Source: Nemertoderma westbladi (Eukaryota > Xenacoelomorpha > Nemertodermatida > Nemertodermatidae). Taken from it: a stretch of 64,000 nucleotides of DNA. Location: positions 79,649 through 143,648 of the forward strand of contig JAUCBJ010007224.1 of assembly GCA_032718475.1 (NCBI GenBank), given 5' to 3'. Within the stretch, counting starts at the first letter, position 1. Every line of letters starts with the position of its first letter. The position numbers and the translations under genes were made by a program. The notes under the pieces were generated by a model. That model searched no databases. It was not told the DNA's origin and saw nothing but the letters and a program-made list of their open reading frames with translations. Positions 20,930 through 30,375 of the stretch are shown here, piece by piece.

Positions 20930-22090
20930 TTACACCACAATACTAAAGTTTTCCTATGTGTTTATGGTATCCCGTGCGTTACAGCGGCCATTACTATTGG
21001 TCCTTAGTTTGTTTGCATTATTTGCATCCCTTTAGTATAGTCCTTGTTTTGCCAGTCTGTTACAATCCGCTTTAAACTCGTCGTAGTATTTGAGAAACTG
21101 ACTGACCTTGTCCGTACGAAACTGAAAATAACTTAGTTAGACGTATTCAAGCGTTGTTCATTCTATTTGTAGTATTATTAGTAGGAAAGCCGATCGGTGG
21201 TTAAATGTCCTTATTTAATTGTGCATACAGTTGTAGTATAAAACGTACCATACCTATTCGCGAGAAACTGAAAGTAAGTTAGGTAGGCCTTACTTATCAT
21301 TAGTCAATGCCGGCACCCTTTTTATATTTGCAATTCATAAAAGGGCAGAACTATCTATCGAAAGGTAAAGTAGAAAGAAAGAAAAAAAGGGATCACGCCA
21401 GCCAACCGTCAAGCCGGTTGACAGACCTTGTGTGGTCACTAGTTAGATCACACCGGGTGACGTCATACTGCTAGGTGTAAGACCGGTCCCCCGGTGAGCA
21501 GGGATCAGACTATCTGATTACCTGGCTCTGCACACTTGCGGAGCTGTATCACCCTTACCCTGACTGCTGGATAGCAGACCTGCTCTGTTACCGTGATACT
21601 GCTTATGTGTATGACCGTATTGCTACTGTAGCCATTTACCTATGTTATATGTAACATTATTACCCGGTATCAGTTATACGTTAATACACCAGTTACCTAC
21701 GTGTCCGCGACACTTGTTCCTTTTACCCTCTGGCGTTGGGTTCTTATCCATTTCTTGTTCAGCAGTGGGATTATCATTGTCACAACCATCATCAGGAAAG
21801 ATCTCTCAGTATGCGCTGTTGTTCATTGGCTTCCTCCTATCCAATGTAATACTGCTTGCTGCATGTGTTCTAACAACAGTGGTATAGAATCAGCTCCATG
21901 CCAAGATGACATCGAATCCCACCAAGATTGACCATTTGAAGGAATGAGGTCGTGTGAAGATCGGAAAGGCTTGGTCAGGATTAAGGCAAGTTGAGCGTAT
22001 TTATCATGTTCCAATTCATTCCGTCTATCAGGCAACCGGGGGCCAATTATATCCGGAATTACATTGGTTTTTCATTTAACAACGCCATGA
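20930..22090. other. Downstream of Ty3/gypsy ORF, probable LTR, no gene
   Basis: Phrases such as GAGAAACTGA recur (21091, 21262), along with inverted GACCGG blocks near 21482. This is the expected place for a polypurine tract and 3' LTR, but with no second LTR copy in view it cannot be delimited. Confidence 0.35.
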
Positions 22091-22091
22091 G

Positions 22092-23200
22092 TCAATCATT
22101 GTAGGTGTAGAATTCGGAATTTGAGAACTTCACCTGTTTTCCCCACAATAGAGACCTTCTCATACTGCTCCACAAAATCATACAGACTAACGTTGTCGAG
22201 TCCATCAGGGCGGTTGCAGTAGTCTTCCCACTGGGTGACTGATATGTATTCCCCAGTTTGGTGATCTCTTTCAAGCAGGGTCTCATATTCCTCCTTCTGA
22301 AGAATCGCATATGCTTGTGATAGGAGCAACGTTGAAAACCTATGTGATACATATGTTAGTTGCCCCTTCCATTCGATAAAGAAGGCAGCGAGAGGTGCAG
22401 ATATTTCCTGTTTACTACTGATCGTATAAACAATGCTGTTAAATCAGTTTCGCAGCAGCAGCGTGGGAATGAGACGTATTTAAGTCTTCCAAGGCTTTTT
22501 TCCGTCGAACGCTGCTAGGATCATCTCAGTCTGACTCTCCACACTTTGCTGAGCAAAGTTCTCGAGCAGCTCGAGTAACACAGGAACATAAGAGTTTATA
22601 TATTCGTTTCCTATGACTCTAGCGTGTTCCACTTGACCATCTTCGAAGGTTGTAATCTCCACTGGTCCTGTCGTGACATATTTGACAACATAAAACGCCA
22701 GAAGTGAACCAGCTGCACCAATGAGAATTCTGCAGTCATGATTACAACGAAGCAGCTCGAGTAACACAGGAACATAAGAGTTTATATATTCGTTTCCTAT
22801 GACTCTAGCGTGTTCCATATGTATCGATTGGAATGGATGTCTTTATAACAGTGTCGGCGAACTCAATTAACTTTCCCTTAGAATCTGAATCCAGATCTTT
22901 AAACTGATGCGAAGTGGCTGGGAAACCGTAAATCCAGATTAGGGAATGTAGATGTAAGGCGCCACGGCCTGCAGTTTCGGGAAGAGCAAAGAATGCCTAC
23001 GTATAACCGAAAAGGCCACGTTCATTTCCGCTCTCGTTAGCCAAATACCATTCGAGAACATTGCGAATTAAGTGCGTGACCAAGCGATTGAAATACTTTT
23101 CAGCCGCATGTGGCCTGTACCGAGCGCTGCAAACCGATCTACGGGTGTAGGGAAGTCATCCGTATCGTTGAACTGAACAGATATATCCTTCACATCGCCT
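22092..23200 (-). pseudogene. Helitron Rep/helicase fragment
   Basis: Minus-strand remnant of a rolling-circle transposon protein. Around 22900-22960 one frame holds the HUH nickase motif GRGALHLH preceded by a block rich in conserved aromatic residues, and a TAG interrupts it just upstream (after FGYT). At 22480-22818 lies FYVVKYVT, matching the paired-tyrosine motif of Rep, flanked by a duplicated EHARVIGNEY segment. At 22092-22352 the frame reads SVTQWEDYCNRPDGL and SLYDFVEQYE, typical of the region before the helicase. Rep nicks DNA and drives rolling-circle transposition. Stops and frame changes make it inactive, and the helicase is missing. Confidence 0.7.
22567..22816 (-). repeat. Internal tandem duplication in the Helitron fragment
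   Basis: A 64-bp phrase (CAGCTCGAGTAACACAGGAA onward) occurs at about 22567-22630 and 22752-22816. It encodes the same NEYINSYVPVLLELL segment twice, on each side of the tyrosine motif. Confidence 0.85.
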
Positions 23201-23301
23201 CTGCATATTTGAAAAGTAGAATAAAAATAATTATGAGTTTAGTTAATAATAATAAAATTCTTTAAATATATATAATAAAAGGGCGCTCATTAACTAACCT
23301 A

Positions 23302-24090
23302 TTAAACCCGGGGGGGGGGGGGGTCAATATGACCTCCCCGCACCCGTGTTTTTTTTGTTATAAGTTATAACTCTGAAACGAACGCGTTGCGAATCTGACA
23401 TTTTATGACTTTTCCTAAAAATCTATTGTCTTCCCAATTGTGAAAACAGTTTTCAAAAATATTGGGAAGTCTTCGAGTTATAACACCATTATTTAACACA
23501 ACTTTTGGCACTTTTTTGAGACTTTTTTTGAAAATTACATTTCATGAAATATGATTTGTAACATCTCTATTTTCTATTTACACCGGCTTTTTGGTGTTTG
23601 CAATTAGATGGAATTCATATAAATTAATGTAGAAATTTCAAACTTGTTTTTTTCATCGGGTGCCAAATTTTGGTGCCAGTACCAAATTTTTAATTATGTC
23701 AAAGTTGAAAATTGATTGTTTGAACCTGTTTTTTACACAATTGGGGTTTTTTGGGGTTCTGGTTTCAATGGAATATATACGAGTTGCACCAGGCGTATCA
23801 AACTTGTATTTTTCGGTGCTGTGTGCTAAATTTGGTGCCAGCACGAAATTCTGAAAATCCATTCAATTGCTTGTGACACCTTATTTCTCGCGTTTTAGAG
23901 GTTTATGGCGTAAGAGTTTTTGTATTTTTCGGGTTAAAATTGTTGTACCAGCACCAAATTTTTAAAAATAAGCAAATTTATCAACATATATTATCACATT
24001 TAAAACAGCACTATCTCAAACCTGTACTATTTCGTCATGGATACGAAATTTGGTGCTAGCACCAAATCTTTATAAAAGAAATCCAAACAT
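23302..24090. repeat. Transposon-like end, copy 2
   Basis: TTAA (23302-23305), ACCC, 14 G, then the palindrome GGTCAATATGACC, followed by about 700 bp with repeated TTTGGTGCYAGYACCAAA palindromes (near 23668, 23830 and 24047). Same organisation as copy 3 at 44955-46060. No transposase inside. Confidence 0.55.
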
Positions 24091-24099
24091 AACCTTATA

Positions 24100-24660
24100 C
24101 AACGCCGATTTATGACCATGTATTAAAATTAAACTGTATGCTAATCCAATGCTCGTTTACTTTGTGGCTCGCCCTACATTTTAGAAATAAATGTATACCA
24201 TGTCCCGGTATACCATGTCATCTGAATTCCAGTCAGACAATAAATGTGAACTATGCCGTAAGAGAAGTTCATCGTCGCATCCTCACATTCGTTGTAACAT
24301 CTGCGCTTGCGTTGCAGATATTACGTCACCTGCAAATATAATTAACCAAAAAAAATATAATTAAATAATCATAAAAAATTACTCACTACATTTCAATATA
24401 CTGCGTAGCAAAAATCGTCATATCAAATAATAAGTGACAGAATAGATCTGCAATAATAAATGTATAAGAAAGAGGAAATAGTTGTCCCATGATACGTATG
24501 GGGACGTTCATAAAGTATGTCAAGCAAATTTCCCCGATGTTTGACACCCCCCCCCCCCCATCTCTGTCACAAGGTGTCACGCAAGCTCCCCCATCTGTCA
24601 CAATAGTAAATTTATAATACCCAGCCCCCGAGACAAAAAATATTTATGTCAATAATACAC
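24100..24660. other. Non-coding stretch with C-run
   Basis: Includes a CCCCCCCCCCCCC tract near 24547 and no recognisable gene or element. Confidence 0.4.
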
Positions 24661-25235
24661 AATGTTTGTTATGCCAAAATACAACATCGGATTTCCCATA
24701 TCACATTTCACACGGACAAGTCAAGTGTTCATCTATATATTAATAACAGGTATTACAGAGTCGGAGTCAATGGATGCTATGTCCTCCCCAATAATCGAGG
24801 GTGGCGCTAAATATTCATCGTTTGTTATGCCAAAATACAATATAAATTCAATCACTATCTACATTTTACAAGTCAAGTGTTCTTATTCTATATTAATAAC
24901 AGGTATTACAGCGTTGGAGTCAATGGCTTCTATGTCCTACTCAATTTATCTATTATACTCAATGTCATATGTCATATCATGTCAAATGTCATATTGTATA
25001 ATGCGGCAGCAATATTTCTTCTTAACTCCAAGAGTGTAGCAGCAAGATTTACAACTTCAGTGAGTTTACAAACACTAACACAGGTGTCCGTAGGGAGAAC
25101 ACTGATATTTTGTCGATGCTTATCTTTGCATATCGATATCGATATCGATGTCATATCATGTCAAATGTCATATTGTATAATGCGGCAGCAATATTTCTTC
25201 TTAACTCCAAGAGTGTAGCAGCAAGATTTAATGTT
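24660..25235. repeat. Two imperfect direct duplications
   Basis: About 120 bp (TTTGTTATGCCAAAATACAA to GTCAATGG) occurs at 24663-24775 and 24828-24925. About 80 bp (ATGTCATATCATGTCAAATG to AGCAGCAAGATTT) occurs at 24970-25052 and 25149-25230. A GATATC microsatellite lies at 25132-25148. The phrase CTTCAGTGAGTTTACAAACA (25054 on) recurs at 37067 on. Confidence 0.7.
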
Positions 25236-25469
25236 GCCTCTTCTTGCAATTCGAAATACAAAACTGCTGGAGTACCGTAACAGGATATGTTGTTATTTAG
25301 AAAGAACTCACGGAGACAATTCCAGGCAGCTATGGCCAACTTATCTCGGCTCTGCGTTCCTCCAGACTGCCACTGCATCTGTTCATTAGCGTATCATCAC
25401 CTAATGAATTGGCATGTTGTAATAGCTGCTGTCTTCCTTAAACTCCTGGTGGTAGTAACCCAGCTTTAA

Positions 25470-25600
25470 TGAATGATGTCTTCAGATTTGGAACACAGAA
25501 AATATCGTGTTCGGTTTCGAATGTTCCCATGCTCAAGATGAAACATAGCAGAAACTTTAGCAGAATTTACAGTATAATTAACATTAGTATTATTGATGTT
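25470..25600 (-). pseudogene. Downstream half of a coding stretch split by BEL-2
   Basis: On the minus strand, joining 36923-37050 to 25595 and below (counting the 5-bp duplication once) gives one frame open for about 80 codons to a TAA at about 25470. The insertion therefore hit an open coding segment. No family recognised. The upstream half includes the short motif GAWIDGDNRMVQIRP. Confidence 0.5.
25596..25600. other. Target site duplication ATGTT of BEL-2, left
   Basis: ATGTT directly precedes the left LTR, and ATGTT directly follows the right LTR at 36923-36927. Five bases is the usual duplication length for BEL/Pao. Confidence 0.9.
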
Positions 25601-26847
25601 TGTTCGCGCTTTCAGACCTTTGGCAGTTTAACCCGCCAAATTAGGATGTCTTCTAGATAATAAATCGCTTTAGCCTCTAACAAGTATTTGATTCACTACA
25701 CTAGTTGAAACCAATCTGTGCGCGATCATTCACCCGTTGGATATACTCGGGAGATTGATTTCGACAGCTTAATCGTATTGCTATGTAAGCCTAATGTATT
25801 ATTCGACTGACAGTATTATATAATCTCTGACAATATTATTCACCTTCGGGGAATATTAACAGTTCCTTTAGGACGTGGCGCTCTATCTATATAAACAGAG
25901 TTATGACTTAAACTACTCACAACGATATGGCTCAGTTACAATTCACATATATGGCGCATTCTTTAGGAAATGCTTCGTTATCAGTCTCACTCATACACAA
26001 TGCTGCACAATACTGCACACTGATCTGCCGATCTTCACTGATTTTAGTCACATATAAAAGGAACACGGACCGAATCATGTAGGGTCTATCAAATAACATT
26101 AGATTCACTTCAAACCACTCAACATAGGTCGCAATCATTTATCTGTAACCTTTCTCTCTTACCTTCGGTATATCAAGAATATTGGGTTTTCGGGGTTATT
26201 TGTCGTTATTCCAAATATAATAATTCATCAACCATATTATGAAGAACTGACAGTAAATAGCAGTATAACAATATAAAAGTATGCACAGTGTTACACAGTA
26301 TGCAGTGTATGCAGTACTGCAGTATGCAGATAACGGATATATGTCCTTATAATTAAGCCTACTAGTGTAAGGCTAAAGCAGATTAGCACAAAATACTCCA
26401 AAGCCGTTCTTCCTGGCTTAGAATAACCAACACTGAACACTGATAAGAATAACTATAAGAATACCAGCTACCCTTATTCTACAAAGATCTCACCCACCAC
26501 AGAGAATGAGCATACAGATAGGAAATTCAGTTCAGTAGATCTGTGATAGGTCAAAATCAAAACCAACTCAAATCCTATTGGCAGATACAGAAAGCAGGGC
26601 TATGGGGCAACGTGGCAATATCAGCCGTTAGCCGTCGTCATGGTAGCGACACTGTTTTCAAGAGTATCGAGCTTTTTACGTCACGAAATTGTAGATTATG
26701 TCCTCTAAAGTACAAATACAGAAGAAATGGCTTTTATGTCCTCCAAAACACCAGTACAGCAAGGACACGGCCTTTTTATGCCTGGTAAACCAACCACAGA
26801 GTACTTTACGGGGATAATAACCGGCTAATAACGCAAAAGCTTTTACA
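25601..26847 (-). repeat. BEL-2 3' LTR
   Basis: 1247 bp beginning TGTTCGCGC and ending CTTTTACA on the plus strand, giving TG..CA ends in both readings. It matches 35676-36922 except at about five positions (CCTTCGGG/CCTTTGGG, ATAACATT/ATAAAATT, TAGGTCGC/TAGTTCGC, TTTTCGGGG/TTTCCGGGG, TAATAACGC/TAATTACGC). The short purine run GGGAGCGG just inside (26848-26855, minus strand) may be the polypurine tract. Confidence 0.95.
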
Positions 26848-29690
26848 CCGCTCCCAGAAAATGGGATTTAAGTCTATAAAATATAACAAATCACAGTTTC
26901 TAAAATATAAAGATACTCTAAACAGTTAGTCTTTCTTACGCAGATGGCGTTTACGCAGTTTTTGAGGCTAGCAAGAGTCCTTTTCTCTTTGGGGCGAGCC
27001 ACTTTACTAGGAGGGCTATAAATCCTGGGTGAAAGGTGCAATATGATGAAGGTGTAGGATTATGGTCGGGGTATCCGCCGTTTCGATATGCTTCTCCTCG
27101 AGCTGATTTTCCTCCGCTCGTAGCTGGATACGTTCATCCAAAACTCTCGCAGAGAATAGGGTTTTCTAAGCTTGATATCTTCTTAGAGATTCGAGATTTC
27201 CCAATCGAACTGAGATAAGGCCAATTCGTTTATCGATTGGACTTACTGTTATAACTTACGTTTATCTGAACAAACGCAGGTTTCTTTTTTGATCTTTATA
27301 GAATAGCGTTTAACTCGTTTCGTACAACGCTCTCCTTCACCTTGATGAAGGGTTGTATCGCGTTAAACGGGAACGACCATACGGTTGGATAGTGATATTA
27401 GGTGTCCGCGTCACAATCCGGCTAGGTAAGATGGGCGGCTAGCTAGAAATCACTGTCGGAGTGTTACCGATTAATTGTTAGGGTAGCACTAGATCTTTGA
27501 ACAGTGAATACAGTCCGCGAGGATCCGCGACACCACCAGGATCGCAGGTCTGAGGTCCAACTAAGGAATGAGGAGGTTTGACCGAGTATTCAGGGACTCT
27601 GATCGTAGGTTTACTCCAGGATCGTTCGAGCCGAGTGAGCATAGGTGATACGTCAAACAAGTTTCGCTCGAAACTCCAGTAAATATAACGAGCACAACTG
27701 TGTTTAACACAACGTTTCCGTGGATGTTTATGTCTTTCCGTTTATTAGTTGGGTCTAGGGCATTTATCGTAATAATACCAAAGACGCACGTCTGGTAGGG
27801 GAAACGCGGATGATATTTATTTGTTGTTACAATGCTTCTATCAAGAATACCAAATATATGTTGGAGTTACCGCGTTTATTTGTTTCTTTAGTGTCTTTTC
27901 TTTCGAGTCGATTTCGAATAGAATTTTCGCATTCGAATTTCAGTTTATGGTTCCGACTCCGCTGGGCAGGATATATAGTCGACATAGTCCGTATTATGTA
28001 AATCGATAGGATGACCAGTAGTTAAGAAGACCATATACGTACCATTACGCTGCGTATATCGAGCAGCGAATTTTCTATAGTCCAACTCGCGCGAGCTGCT
28101 CTTGGGACATTGGCGGTTTGATATAACGACCATCGTCCTCCGCAGCAGTTGGACTAACGTCGCCGCGTATTAAGCTATCAACAAACGCTTGTAAAAGTAG
28201 AGTATATCGCTCCCCGATACTAAGACCATCTTCTATCAACTCCGTCATATCTGCTATATATGAGTTTATCCATATTATAATGAGTTTATATTTAGGCGAG
28301 TGGGCGTCGCTGCCTACCCCAATCAACCCCCGGACAGTACGAGATCCTCAGCACCGATGTGTCGTCGCCGCTGTACTTTCGCCAACGACGTAGCCGCACA
28401 ACGACAACGACAACCGGCACAAGTCACTCGACTGTCCGTCCCAAAGGCTTAGATACACCTCAGGTTCTTACTGGAGAGTTAGGGTTACTTTCACAATTGC
28501 GACTCGCTACTGTAAACACACCTTAGTAGTAACATTCGCCTATAAACTCACAAATACCACACACACAACTTGTCACAAATTACACACACTCGGGTCACTT
28601 GTCCGTTAGTCAATGCCTTCCAGAATGTCACTGTATTATTATGTATCCTTGGATACTATCAGTGCACTATTTATTCCCTATGCTATTCAATGGGACAAGC
28701 TTTCTATTGTTCTCTTAACTCAATTCTAATTCTAGCGTGGTTGTTGCTATGGTGACATTATGTAAAGCTAGCGGTAGAATTAGGGTAACTCCAATGCATA
28801 CAGATCTGGGATGTTATTTAATAGTAATTCTTTAATAGTCAATGTCCTGTTTTATACATGACTTTATGAATTTTATCGGCTATTGACTATGTTTGGGAGA
28901 CTTCGCACACTCATGCTCATAATAAGATAAATCTCCGCTCCCTTGATCTATTAATTAATGGAATTTTGGGAATGTTATAAATTGCGTAAAAATGGCAATT
29001 TATTAAATTCATTAAAAGGCATGAATTTAAATTTATTCCCTGAAATTTTATTATTTGATAATTAAATTGACATATTTTGATTCTAGAACATGTCTGGGGA
29101 CACAAGATCCTTAATTCTATGACAATTGTCTTTTTAAGAATATCGGTAAATGCTACGATATCTTAATTGACTAGAATTGTTGAAGGATCTGAATATTACA
29201 GATATGCAGATATAGCTACTATATGTATTATTATATACGGTATGAGAGCAATATCGCACGAAGCAATGTCAGTGTGAAGAGGCAAGTCGTTTCCAAGGTC
29301 TACCCAGAGCTTGGTTTAGCCGAGACACGAGGATCTGAACTTTGCATTCCTAATACTCTGCCTACCAATAATACTTAAATATAGTAGTGGCTTTATTGTA
29401 CTTTAATAAGTACGGACATTTCATCTTACTGTAGTCACGTATTTATAATATGATACGGACAGTAAGGAAAGAGGAAAATAATTATTTCTTGCCGTCGCCT
29501 TAAATATAATATATACGTAATTAAGTAATAAACGCGAATATATATTGCACTAATCTACTAAATAATCGCTAAAATAACATTCTACTGAATAAAATTAAAG
29601 AAAACGATTATAATAAAATTACATAGTAATACATACAGAAATATAAAAATAATAAAATAATATAAAATAATAGAGTCACGCACCCACTCC
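26848..29690. other. BEL-2 3' internal region without recognised gene
   Basis: Minus-strand ORFs of 60-83 codons (27478-27660, 28075-28326, 27945-28133) show no family features. A foldback lies at 27307-27369. A tRNA-promoter-like phrase (GTTCAGATCC on the minus strand near 29330) is isolated. No integrase motifs were found. Confidence 0.5.
27307..27369. other. Imperfect hairpin
   Basis: CGTTTAAC pairs with GTTAAACG (8 bp), TACAAC with GTTGTA (6 bp) and CTTCA with TGAAG (5 bp) around a short loop, with asymmetric internal loops. No terminator or known RNA family is recognised. Confidence 0.5.
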
Positions 29691-30375
29691 ATATGTTGTT
29701 ACGTTATGGAGTCCCTAGATGTTTGAAGGATTAGGGAGGTGGTCGTGGGAAGAGAATCTTGCCTTCCACAGTTTCCGGAGAGTCCTCCATTCCCTTCCGG
29801 TAAACACAAACGACCGACTGGGTGATTGAGTCGCTGCATCCCGAATACAATTCCAGGTTTCCTCTTCGTCCTGGAATAGTGACGATAGAAACATCGCTCT
29901 AAGTACACGACGGCCTTACAAAGCCGATTCCAGGAGCTATAGTGGTCCGTCGCTCCCTGCAGGAGAGGTGAGAGTCCCTGCGAGACGTCTGATGTTCTAG
30001 AGCTCCAATCGCTCTCTCTGATCTTCATGAAGGATCCACTCGCGGTGGGGAGGTCCAGATCCACGGCGTCGTCCCTGGCAATATGTAATACCGACAGATC
30101 TATCCCGGGTTCAAATAACTCCGCTCCACCCGTCCGGGTTTTAGGTTTAACTTTCTCCGCTCCCTTGGCTGGTCTAATCTCAGTCGGAGTAAGATGGGGA
30201 GGCCATTCATCCTCCTTACTCAGGAAGTCGGGTTCACCTAACCGGTCTGTAGTATCTGTCAGTTCTTGAGGAGTTGCTCCTCTGGAAGCGATGTCAGTTG
30301 GATTAAACTTCTTGGGGCAATATCTCCATTGATCTACATTGGAGCTAATATCGTCATTATCTGAGGAGTATATGG
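29690..30375 (-). pseudogene. BEL-2 remnant of Pol: RNase H end and linker
   Basis: Starting at about 30355 the minus strand, in a frame different from Gag-protease, encodes QWRYCPKKFNPTDIASRGA, the end of the BEL RNase H domain, and then the linker region (SSWNRLCKAVVYLERCF near 29940). It ends at a TGA at 29699 or, in a neighbouring frame, at a TAG near 29715. The upstream RT and RNase H core is absent: the sequence passes directly from protease to this point. Deletion with frameshift; not functional. Confidence 0.75.

Noticed and set aside
29315-29350. tRNA-like box B near 29330
   Set aside because: Only one box resembles a pol III promoter; no box A at the right distance and no fold.
26848-29690. 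Envelope gene in BEL-2
   Set aside because: Short ORFs lack signal peptides, membrane segments and cysteine patterns expected of an envelope protein.
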